Shown in pieces: positions 44,061 to 52,393 of a stretch of 64,000 bases of DNA. A model generated the notes under the pieces. The model saw only the letters and a list, made by a program, of their open reading frames with translations. It made no database searches and was not told the DNA's origin. Source of the stretch: JAZDGX01 sp964482205 (lineage in GTDB: Bacteria > Eisenbacteria > RBG-16-71-46 > CAIMUX01 > WJJG01); assembly GCA_964482205.1 (NCBI GenBank), contig CAYZWI010000008.1, forward strand, positions 1-64,000, in the 5' to 3' direction. Position numbers and translations under genes: made by a program. The stretch's first letter is position 1. Each line of letters starts with the position of its first letter.

Positions 44061-45965
44061 ATGGCTGAGAACCATCTTCGCATCGCGCTTGCGCAAGTCG
44101 ACACGACGGTCGGCGATTTCCCCGGCAATGTCGAGCGGATCGTGACCGCCTGGAAACTGGCGTCCGCCGCGGGCGCGGCGATCACGCTGTTTCCCGAGCT
44201 CACCTTGACCGGTTATCCGCCTGAGGATCTCCTTCTCAAACCCTCCTTCCTGGACGATTCACAGCGGTTTCTCGAACGGCTCGCGGGGCGTATCACCAAA
44301 GGAATCGTGCTCGTCGGGTTTGCGAACGGCTCCCCCAGCGGCCCACACAACGCTGCGGCGCTGATCGCGGGCGGCCGGGTGCGCGATGTCTACCACAAGT
44401 GCACGCTTCCCAATTACGGCGTCTTCGACGAGAAGCGCTATTTCCGCCCGGGACGCCGCTGCCCCGTCTATGCGATCGGCCCCTGGCGAATCGCCGTCAA
44501 CATCTGTGAAGACCTTTGGGCGCGTGACGGCGTTCCGGCGATGCAGGCGCAAGCGGGCGCGGCCAACCTGATGCTCAATCTCTCGGCGTCTCCGTATCAC
44601 GCGCGCAAGGGACGGTCGCGCGAACGGCTCGTCGTGATGCGCGCGCGCCGGCTGGGCCTGCCGGTGCTGCAAACGAATCTGGTCGGCGGCCAGGACGAGC
44701 TCCTCTTCGATGGGCAGAGTCTCGCGGCCGATGCGTCGGGCCGACTGATCGCGCGAGCGCGCGCCTTCACCGAACAGGTTCTCCTCGTCGACATCGATCG
44801 TGCCGCCGCCCGCGATGCCGCGGAATCCCATCCGGCCGCGGACCAGCCCCAAGACGAGCGCGGCAGGGATGAGCACGGAAGGGATGAGCCCGAAGAGGAA
44901 GCTTCCTCGATTCTCGGCCCTTCCGATCCTCCCCCGGCGGACGAGCTCGTTCTCGATGTCGTCGAGCATCCCGACCTCGCCTCGGAGCTCACCGTCGAGC
45001 CGCGCTCTCTCGCCCCTTCCACGCCTGCGCCGGCGAGCGGCTTCGTCGCCACGGGCGGCGCGATCCTGCTGAGCTCGCAGACCATTCACCCCGAGCTCGG
45101 TGAAGAAGAGGAAGTCTACCGCGCCCTCTGCCTTGGCCTGGCCGATTACGCGCGCAAGAACGGATTCGAAGGAGTCGTGCTCGGATTGAGCGGCGGGATT
45201 GATTCCGCGCTCACCGCCGTGATTGCCGCCGACGCGCTCGGACCGCAGGCGGTCGTCGCGCTTTCGATGCCTTCGCAGTTCTCGTCGAGTGAAACCCGCG
45301 AAGACGCGCGTGAGACCGCGTCCCGGCTCGGGATCCGCTTTCATGAGATTCCCATCGACGAGATCTTCCGCGATGCGAAGGACGCCCTGGCAACCGTTTT
45401 CTGCGGTCTCCCGGCCGATACCACCGAAGAGAACCTGCAGGCGCGCATTCGCGGGATGCTCCTCATGGCCTTCTCGAACAAGTACGGCCATCTTGTCCTC
45501 GCCACCGGGAACAAGAGCGAAGTCGCGGTCGGGTACTGCACGCTCTACGGCGACATGGTGGGCGGCTTCTCGGTCTTGAAGGATGTGTTGAAGACCCAGG
45601 TGTATCGTCTCGCGCGCTGGAGAAACGCCCAGGCGCGCGCGGGCGACCTCCCGCCGATTCCCGAGCCGACGATCGACCGGGCCCCTTCGGCCGAGCTCAA
45701 GCCGGAGCAGAAAGACACGGACAGCCTGCCGCCGTACGAGGTCCTCGATCCACTCGTCGTCGCCTTCGTGGAAGAGGACGCTTCTCCGCGCGACCTGCGC
45801 GCGGCGGGGCATGCGGCCGATCTGGTCGATCGCGTCTTCGCGATGATTCAGGGCAACGAGTACAAACGGCGGCAGGCCGCGCCGGGCATCAAGATCACGC
45901 CGCGCGCGTTCGGCCGCGACCGGCGCTATCCGCTCACGAATCGCTATCGCCCGGGACCGTCCTGA
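44061..45965 (+). CDS. nadE: Glutamine-dependent NAD+ synthetase
   Basis: 634 residues from ATG 44061, with GGGAG upstream. The N-terminal nitrilase domain supplies ammonia from glutamine (Glu46 in FPELTLTGYP, Lys113 in YHKCTLPNY, Cys149 in VNICEDLW). The C-terminal synthetase domain has the ATP motif LGLSGGIDSAL (about 376) and GTRNKSE-type element LATGNKSEVAVGY. Between the domains, about 80 residues (250-335) are Asp/Glu/Pro/Ala-rich and family-atypical. It acts in the last step of NAD+ synthesis, while LigA in this window consumes NAD+. Confidence 0.95.
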   Translation: MAENHLRIALAQVDTTVGDFPGNVERIVTAWKLASAAGAAITLFPELTLTGYPPEDLLLKPSFLDDSQRFLERLAGRITKGIVLVGFANGSPSGPHNAAALIAGGRVRDVYHKCTLPNYGVFDEKRYFRPGRRCPVYAIGPWRIAVNICEDLWARDGVPAMQAQAGAANLMLNLSASPYHARKGRSRERLVVMRARRLGLPVLQTNLVGGQDELLFDGQSLAADASGRLIARARAFTEQVLLVDIDRAAARDAAESHPAADQPQDERGRDEHGRDEPEEEASSILGPSDPPPADELVLDVVEHPDLASELTVEPRSLAPSTPAPASGFVATGGAILLSSQTIHPELGEEEEVYRALCLGLADYARKNGFEGVVLGLSGGIDSALTAVIAADALGPQAVVALSMPSQFSSSETREDARETASRLGIRFHEIPIDEIFRDAKDALATVFCGLPADTTEENLQARIRGMLLMAFSNKYGHLVLATGNKSEVAVGYCTLYGDMVGGFSVLKDVLKTQVYRLARWRNAQARAGDLPPIPEPTIDRAPSAELKPEQKDTDSLPPYEVLDPLVVAFVEEDASPRDLRAAGHAADLVDRVFAMIQGNEYKRRQAAPGIKITPRAFGRDRRYPLTNRYRPGPS

Positions 45966-46150
45966 ATCCCCTTCCGCGTCGTCGCCGGGATCTTCCGGCC
46001 GCGCACCGCCTTCGCCCCGCAACGCCGTCTGGCCAAGCGCGTGCGCGTCACGCGAAGTTGTCCTTCCCGGGAGCCGAACCTTCCGCCCTGCACGGGGTCA
46101 TGATATGGTGCGGTCACCAAATCGCGCGCGTGGACGCGGATGAGGAGAAG

Positions 46151-47590
46151 ATGTCGGGATTCAAGGCGGACATGGAGCGGGTGCGGCGCGCGACCCCTCG
46201 CGGCGCGCGCATGATCATTCGCCGCATTCGAGAGGCGGGCGGATACGCCTGTCTCGTGGGCGGATGTCTGCGCGATCTCGTCCTCGGCCGCACGGTCAAC
46301 GATTGGGATCTCGCGACCGATCTCACTCCCGAGCAGGTGACCCCTCTTTTCCCCCGCGTCTTTTCGGTGGGCGCGCGCTTCGGGACGCTGATCGTTCCGA
46401 TCGGCGGTTGTGTCTATGAGGTGACGACCTTCCGCACCGAATCGCGTTATGTCGACGGGCGGCATCCCGAACGGGTCGCCTTCACCGGCTCGCTGGACGA
46501 CGATTTGAAACGCCGGGACTTCACCGTCAACGCGATGGCCTGGGCGCCGGGCGAGCCTGAGATCCACGATCCCTTCGGCGGCCTGGCCGATCTCGAGCGC
46601 CGCCTGATCCGCGCGGTCGGCGACCCGGTCGAGCGCTTTCGCGAGGATGGCTTGCGCCTGATGCGCGCCGTGCGCCAGGCGGCGGAACTCGACTTCACGA
46701 TCGACCCCGCCACGTGGGACGCCATGCGCGGCGAAGCGGCCGGCATCGAGCGCATCGCGGCCGAGCGCGTGCGCGACGAGTTGAACAAGATCCTCGCGGT
46801 CGAAAAGCCCTCTCGCGGAATCCTCCTGCTGCGTGATGCGGGGCTCCTCGCCCGCGTGCTTCCCGAGCTCGTCGCGTGCGACGGGGTCACCCAGAATCGC
46901 TTTCATGCCTACGATGTGCTGCGCCACAGCCTCTATGCCATGGACGCGGCCCCGCGCGAGAACCTCGTCGTGCGCCTGGCGGCCTTGCTCCACGACATTG
47001 GCAAGCCCGAGACGGCCGACGAGCACGAGGGGCAACGGACCTTCTACAGCCATCAATTGATCGGGGCGCGCAAGGCCCGCCGAATCCTCCGCCGCCTGCG
47101 CTACTCGCGCGAGGAGAGCGAGCAGGTGGAGCATCTCGTCTACCATCACATGTTCTACTACCAGACCGAGTGGACCGACAGCGCCGTGCGCCGGTTCGTG
47201 CGTTCGGTCGGTTTGGAGACGATCCCCGACCTGGTCGCGCTGCGGCTGGCCGACATGGCGGGCAACGGAAGGAAGGGCGGCGATCGCACTCCGCTGGAGA
47301 ACCTGCTTCAGCGCGTCGACGACGTGATGACGCGCGACGCGGCGCTGACGGTCAAGGACCTCGCCGTGACCGGCCATGATCTGATGGAGCTGGGTCTCAC
47401 GCCTGGGCCCGGCATGGGCCGGATCCTGCGCGCGCTGCTCGAGCGCGTGCTCGACGATCCTTCGCTGAATGCGCACGATTCGCTGATCGACATCGCGCGG
47501 GAACGGATCGCCGCCGGCCATCACTTGCAGCCCGACGCCCACGAGCTCGGCCGCGTGCGCTCTGCGGCAGACGACGATTCCGACGATTGA
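46151..47590 (+). CDS. cca: CCA-adding tRNA nucleotidyltransferase with HD domain
   Basis: 479 residues from ATG 46151, preceded by GAGGAGAAG. The class II nucleotidyltransferase head carries LVGGCLRDLVLGR and NDWDLATDL (the DxD metal ligands), then RRDFTVNAMAW and the RNA-binding middle. A C-terminal HD domain (AALLHDIGKP, about 320) is complete and may hydrolyse phosphate or 2',3'-cyclic ends. The protein could instead be a poly(A) polymerase-like relative; specificity is not visible. Many tRNA genes in the window encode CCA, so a repair role fits. Confidence 0.9.
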   Translation: MSGFKADMERVRRATPRGARMIIRRIREAGGYACLVGGCLRDLVLGRTVNDWDLATDLTPEQVTPLFPRVFSVGARFGTLIVPIGGCVYEVTTFRTESRYVDGRHPERVAFTGSLDDDLKRRDFTVNAMAWAPGEPEIHDPFGGLADLERRLIRAVGDPVERFREDGLRLMRAVRQAAELDFTIDPATWDAMRGEAAGIERIAAERVRDELNKILAVEKPSRGILLLRDAGLLARVLPELVACDGVTQNRFHAYDVLRHSLYAMDAAPRENLVVRLAALLHDIGKPETADEHEGQRTFYSHQLIGARKARRILRRLRYSREESEQVEHLVYHHMFYYQTEWTDSAVRRFVRSVGLETIPDLVALRLADMAGNGRKGGDRTPLENLLQRVDDVMTRDAALTVKDLAVTGHDLMELGLTPGPGMGRILRALLERVLDDPSLNAHDSLIDIARERIAAGHHLQPDAHELGRVRSAADDDSDD

Positions 47591-47592
47591 TC

Positions 47593-48107
47593 GTGCGCAC
47601 GGTGCCCGCATGTGCGTACGGATGCGGGAGTCGCCGCCGAATGGGGTGCGCGGGATGTTAGCGAAGCGCGGGTGCTGAAGACTCCAGGCCTCTTCCCGCT
47701 CTCACAGCGCTGAGCGCACAAGGCGCGCGCCCCCTGCTCGAAATCGCTTTGGCGCGCGCCGGTCCCGCGACCCTCATTCGGCTGCGACGACCACGCGATC
47801 ACTGCGCCGCATGCATGGCTCCACGCACGCCGCATGTGCGCACAGTGCCCGCATGTGCGCACGGATGCGGGAGTCGCTGCCGAATGGGGTGCGCGGGATG
47901 TTAGCGAAGCGCGGGTGCTGAAGACTCCAGGCCTCTTCCCGCTCTCACAGCGCTGAGCGCACAAGGCGCGCGCCCCCTGCTCGAAATCGCTTTGGCGCGC
48001 GCCGGTCCCGCGACCCTCATTCGGCTGCGACGACCACGCGATCACTGCGCCGCATGCGTGGCTCCACGCGCGCCGCATGTGCGCACGGTGCCCGCATGTG
48101 CGCACGG
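47593..48107. repeat. 243-bp tandem duplication
   Basis: Two near-identical 243-bp units (47593-47835 and 47836-48078) and the first ~29 bp of a third (48079-48107). Copies differ by a few substitutions (for example gtacgg versus gcacgg). Each unit contains two GCATGTGCGCAC motifs and the palindromic TGTGCGCACA-like core. It fills the 520 bp between the cca gene and the helicase stop (48111) and separates the two convergent genes. No homology to a transposon end is visible. Confidence 0.9.
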
Positions 48108-48110
48108 GGA

Positions 48111-50792
48111 TCAGGCGGGCGGATGGCGATCGCCGAGGCGCGCGACGCTGCGGCGGAGGCGCTTCTCGATCTCGGGGGGCAGCGGCTTGTAGGAGCGCCA
48201 CGCTTCCTGGGGCGAGATCTCCTCGCCCTCGGCGCGCATGCGCACGGGGCCCCAGCCGATGCCCTCCCACGCCCGGCCGACATCCTTGGGCACGTAGGGC
48301 GTCTTCTCGAGCAGGTGATGGAGGATGATGAGCGCAGCCTCCTTGTCGGGGATGCGCCCGCGCCCGGAGCCGTCCGGATCGTTGGTCGCGTGCGGGAGGA
48401 CCGGGGCGCCGACGCACGAGGGGCATCCGCCCTCGCACGGGCAGCCCGAGATCAGATCGCAGGCCGCGTTCATGAGCGTTTCGAGCAGGCCGAAGGCCTT
48501 CTGGGCGAAGCCGAGTCCGCCCGGATAGCGATCGTAGAGAAACACCGCCGGCAAGCCGGTGCCGCGCGCATCCACGCAGGTGCCCACATCCATCACATCG
48601 CACATCGCATGCAGCGTGACGACATCCCCGAGCACATTCGCGATGCCCCACAGTCCTTCGGTCGGCACCCGTCCGTAGCGCGCCACTTCGGCCAGCGCCT
48701 CGGGCGGGGGCGTGATCCAGCAGCCGTCGGTCTCGAGCGTCTGCACGGGAAGATCGATCGGCCCGAAGCCCAGGCTCTCGCGCGTCTCGAAGCGCACCTT
48801 CTTGAACATGTAGACCTTCTCGCTCACCGCGAGCGGCCCGAAGCCCGTCTCCGCCTTTCGCCAGCGCTGCTCCTGCTCCACTTCGAGCACGCGGATGCGG
48901 CTGTCCGAGATCGACTGGGTGTAGTACTCGAGGTCGACCGGATGCACATACGCGACGCGCTCGCTCAAATCGAGGCGATCGACGAAGTAGCTGGTCGCCT
49001 CGTGCAAGTAGATCGCCTGCGGATGCAATTGCGCGTAGGCGCTCGCCTCGTCGAGCGTCCCGATCACGCGGCCGTGGCGCGCCGCGTTCGGGCGTCCCGC
49101 CGTCACGCGCGGCGACTCCTCCGCCGCGGCCGTCCCATCCACGATCACGTACACATTGTCGCTCGCGTTGCGCAGACTGATGTCGGCCGCCGGATATCCG
49201 TTCGTGCTGAAGTACCAGCGCCCCTTGATGCCGCGCACTTCGCCCGCCTGCTGCAGGATCTCGAGGATCGCGGGCGCGTACTCGCCGAAGAGCCCTTCGT
49301 CCTGCGCCGTCACGGGCAGCTCGTACGCGGCCGCGCGCAAGTGTCCGAGCAGGATGTGGGGATTGTCTCCGGCGACGATCGCGTTCTCGGGCGACTGGCG
49401 GAAGAAGTACTCGGGATGGCGCATCAGGTACTGGTCGATCGGCGTATTGTGCGCGATCAAGACCGCCAGCGAGTCCTCGCTGGTCCGTCCCGCGCGGCCC
49501 GCCTGCTGCCAGGTGCTCGCGATCGTTCCCGGATAGCCCACCAGCAGCGAGACATCCAGCGAGCCGACATCGATGCCGAGCTCGAGCGCATTGGTCGAGA
49601 TGACGCCGAGCAGCTCGCCTTGGAAGAGCGCCTGCTCGATCGCGCGGCGTTCCTCCGGCAGGTAGCCGCCCCGATACGAGCGCACTCGCGAGGCGATCCC
49701 GCCGCCGTCGCGCCCGAGCGTCTCCTGGCTGTAGCGCAGCAGCACTTCGGCCACCTGCCGCGCGCGCACGAAGGTGATCGTCTGGTACCCGTCGCGCACG
49801 AACGAGGCGAGCAAGTCGCGCGCCTCGAGATTCGAGCTGCGGCGGTCCATCGTCATCGCCGTGATGACCGGCGGGTTCCACAGCACGAAGTGCTTGCGGC
49901 CGCGCGGGGAGCCGTCTTCCTCGATCGCCTCGAAGGGCAGCCCGGTCAATTGCTGCGCGAGCTCGCGCGGATTGGCGATCGTCGCGCTCGAGGCGATGAA
50001 GACCGGCTCGCTTCCATAATGCCGGCAGATCCGCCGCAGGCGGCGCAGCACATTCGACACATTCGAGCCGAAGATGCCGCGATAGACATGGATCTCATCG
50101 CACACCACATAGCGCAGGTTCGTGAAGAAACGCGCCCAGCGCGCGTGATTCGGCAGAATGCCGGAGTGCAGCATGTCGGGATTCGTGAGCAGCACGGCGG
50201 CCTCGTCGCGCAGCCGCGTGCGCTGCCGCGGAGGCGTGTCGCCGTCGTAGGTCCCGGTCAAGAACGAGATCGCACCGGCGCTGGCATCCTGAAAAGCGAC
50301 CAGCGATTTGAGCTGGTCCTGGGCGAGCGCCTTGGTCGGATAGAGCAGCAGGGCGGTCGCATGAGGATCGGTCTGCAAGCGTTCGAGAATGGGCAATTGA
50401 AAGCAGAGCGTCTTGCCGCTCGCCGTGCCGGTGACGACGACGAAGTTCTCGCCGCGCCGCGCTCTCTCGAGCGCTTGCGCCTGGTGGCAATACAAACGCT
50501 CGATCCCTTGCGCGGCCAGCGCGGAGCGCAGCGGCTCGGGCAGCGGCGGCTCGACCTCGCCCCAGCGAGGCTCGCGCGCTCCCACTTCTTCAATGTGCAC
50601 GAGCGAGTGGCTGCGATGCCCGATATTCTCGAGCTTGTCGAGCAGAGGCGCGCCCGACTTGCCTGCCGAGCGGCGCGGCCGGCCCCGGCGGCGCACTCGG
50701 GAGTCCCGTTGAGGAGAATTGGTGGCGTGGGAAGCCCGGGAAGCGGAATTACCGGTACGGGCATCTCGCGCCCCCTCGAGCGACTTCTTCAT
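48111..50792 (-). CDS. mrfA: MrfA/YprA-like DEAD-box helicase with DUF1998
   Basis: 893 residues from ATG 50792. Helicase motifs: VVTGTASGKT (Walker A), VCDEIHVYRG (DEIH), SSATIANP, and C-terminal motifs STNALELGID and QQAGRAGR. The C-terminus has the DUF1998 metal site with four cysteines in CDLISGCPCEGGCPSCVG. In Bacillus subtilis MrfA acts with the exonuclease MrfB to repair mitomycin-type DNA lesions. Here a MrfB-like gene precedes it in the same direction. The N-terminus is Arg-rich and disordered. Confidence 0.9.
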   Translation of the reverse strand: MKKSLEGARDARTGNSASRASHATNSPQRDSRVRRRGRPRRSAGKSGAPLLDKLENIGHRSHSLVHIEEVGAREPRWGEVEPPLPEPLRSALAAQGIERLYCHQAQALERARRGENFVVVTGTASGKTLCFQLPILERLQTDPHATALLLYPTKALAQDQLKSLVAFQDASAGAISFLTGTYDGDTPPRQRTRLRDEAAVLLTNPDMLHSGILPNHARWARFFTNLRYVVCDEIHVYRGIFGSNVSNVLRRLRRICRHYGSEPVFIASSATIANPRELAQQLTGLPFEAIEEDGSPRGRKHFVLWNPPVITAMTMDRRSSNLEARDLLASFVRDGYQTITFVRARQVAEVLLRYSQETLGRDGGGIASRVRSYRGGYLPEERRAIEQALFQGELLGVISTNALELGIDVGSLDVSLLVGYPGTIASTWQQAGRAGRTSEDSLAVLIAHNTPIDQYLMRHPEYFFRQSPENAIVAGDNPHILLGHLRAAAYELPVTAQDEGLFGEYAPAILEILQQAGEVRGIKGRWYFSTNGYPAADISLRNASDNVYVIVDGTAAAEESPRVTAGRPNAARHGRVIGTLDEASAYAQLHPQAIYLHEATSYFVDRLDLSERVAYVHPVDLEYYTQSISDSRIRVLEVEQEQRWRKAETGFGPLAVSEKVYMFKKVRFETRESLGFGPIDLPVQTLETDGCWITPPPEALAEVARYGRVPTEGLWGIANVLGDVVTLHAMCDVMDVGTCVDARGTGLPAVFLYDRYPGGLGFAQKAFGLLETLMNAACDLISGCPCEGGCPSCVGAPVLPHATNDPDGSGRGRIPDKEAALIILHHLLEKTPYVPKDVGRAWEGIGWGPVRMRAEGEEISPQEAWRSYKPLPPEIEKRLRRSVARLGDRHPPA

Positions 50793-51035
50793 AGAAGCGT
50801 CTACCTTCTCTGGTTCGAGCGGATTACGAGCTCGGCGCCGCAATGGAACGGGAATTCGACAGACGAGCGCATTCTACGGCCGCGAGTCCACGGGTCAACG
50901 GAGAACTCGGCCGAATCGGCTGCTGACGCGGCTGCCCGCGCATTTCGGCCCGGGACCCTCCGCATTCCCGCCGGGGAACCCTGAGCCCTCCCCCGTGCCG
51001 AAGCGCCCGGCGCCGCTGCGGGCGCGCGCCTTCGT

Positions 51036-52037
51036 TCACGCATCCGCCTGCGCGCACGCCTCGCGATAGATGCGCCACAGGCTCACGAGGTCGGCCGCGT
51101 TGTGATGGAGAATGCGAAGGACTTCCCAGGGATCGCCGTGTCGCACGAAGTCATGGTAGGCGGCCGGGATGTCCGCGCCCGCGATGTCGTCTCCGCGCGG
51201 ACGGCCGCAGATGTGATGCTCGAGCGTCTGCAGCCTGCAATCGGGCAGCCGCGCACCCCACAGGCGGCGGGCGACGGGAAGAAGATCGAGGTGGCGCGCC
51301 GGCGAGGACGCCTGCAAGCGATGGAGCGTGCCGCGAAGCAGCAGGCTCGGCACATCGAAGGTCCGCCCGTTGAAGCTCACCCAGGCGGGGCACGCTCTTC
51401 CTTCCTCGAAGAAGGCCGCGAGCATGGCCTCCTCTTCGGAGTAATCGCGGGCGAGGTATTGGACCAGACGGCCGCGCGCATTCTCGCCGTCGCGCTCGGC
51501 GGGACAGGGAGCGATCGTGAGCGCGCCGATCAGGAAGACGGGGCGGCCCACGAAACCGAGGCTCTCGATGTCGAGGAAGAGAAGAGGACCGTCGCCTCGG
51601 ACGCCTTGGGACTCGATCGCGGCATCGTTTGCGGAATCGTTCCCCGCATCGTGGGCGTCATCGCCCAGCAAGGCCGCGAGCGCGCCGGCGCGCGATCGGC
51701 CCGCCGTGAAGCTCGGGTGCTCGATGCGCGCATACGCGTCCTGGGGGAAGGTCAGGGTCGTACCGGGAAGATAGCGGCGCACTCCCATCGCGAGAAGGTC
51801 GTCGCCCTCCTTCCCCGCTCCGTTGGGCGCTCGGGCAAAGGCCCGATCCGCTTCTCGCTCGGATGCTCTTCCCGGATCGCGCTCGTTCACCGCTGCCACC
51901 CCATCGTTGACTCGGCCGCCGCCTTCAAGAGCATGCGGGCCCAGCGGCGAATGCGCAAGGCGCGCCTGAAACCCGCCTTCCGCCCCGGGCGCCCGGAACC
52001 CGGCCGGATTGACGGCGGTTTGTTCGCATGAAAGCAT
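51036..52037 (-). CDS. mrfB: MrfB/YprB-like DEDD exonuclease
   Basis: 333 residues from ATG 52037 (AGGGG upstream); the frame extends further without homology. The nuclease core is at the C-terminal half: FLDIESLGF (D-x-E, about 150), WVSFNGRTFDVPSL, RHLDLLPVARRLW, LEHHICGRPRGDDI and ILHHNAADLVSLW (last H/D), the pattern of the ribonuclease-H-like YprB family. The first 140 residues are Arg/Ala-rich and unlike the family. It is divergent from acyP and followed by the MrfA-like helicase after 243 bp. Confidence 0.85.
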   Translation of the reverse strand: MLSCEQTAVNPAGFRAPGAEGGFQARLAHSPLGPHALEGGGRVNDGVAAVNERDPGRASEREADRAFARAPNGAGKEGDDLLAMGVRRYLPGTTLTFPQDAYARIEHPSFTAGRSRAGALAALLGDDAHDAGNDSANDAAIESQGVRGDGPLLFLDIESLGFVGRPVFLIGALTIAPCPAERDGENARGRLVQYLARDYSEEEAMLAAFFEEGRACPAWVSFNGRTFDVPSLLLRGTLHRLQASSPARHLDLLPVARRLWGARLPDCRLQTLEHHICGRPRGDDIAGADIPAAYHDFVRHGDPWEVLRILHHNAADLVSLWRIYREACAQADA

Positions 52038-52076
52038 GCCCCTGAGGCGTCCCGGTCGGCGAGGAGGATCGTGAGC

Positions 52077-52349
52077 ATGCGCGAATTCCGGGCGATCGTT
52101 TTCGGCAGGGTCCAAGGCGTCTGCTTCCGCGCCGAGACCGTTTCGACGGCGCGCCGGCTTGGCTTGCGCGGTTACGCGCGCAATCTCCCCGACGGAACGG
52201 TGGAAGTCGTCGCGGCCGGGCCCGAACAGGCGCTTCACGATTTGCTCGGCTACCTGCATCACGGCCCATCCATGGCGAAGGTGGAACGGGTGGAAGCGAC
52301 GTGGAGCGACGACTCCTCCCTCCCCCAAGGATTCGAGGTGCGGCGTTGA
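52077..52349 (+). CDS. acyP: Acylphosphatase
   Basis: 90 residues from ATG 52077; GTG 52071 is an alternative, and GAGGAGG (52061-52067) fits either. Catalytic Arg in GRVQGVCFRAE and Asn in YARNLPDGTVEV are both present, so hydrolysis of acyl phosphates is expected. Its stop overlaps a possible TTG start of the next gene. Confidence 0.95.
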   Translation: MREFRAIVFGRVQGVCFRAETVSTARRLGLRGYARNLPDGTVEVVAAGPEQALHDLLGYLHHGPSMAKVERVEATWSDDSSLPQGFEVRR

Positions 52350-52393
52350 CGAACCGCTCTGACATTCGCTGCCGCGTTCGCTCGCGTGCGCAG

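Noticed and set aside
47521..49881. A 786-codon minus-strand frame running through the 243-bp repeats
   Set aside because: It overlaps the helicase in another frame over most of its length. The repeat part alone has no start or motif; I list the repeat as DNA, not a gene.
48054..50984. A 976-codon plus-strand open frame over the helicase
   Set aside because: Antisense to the MrfA-like helicase; no motif or ribosome site.
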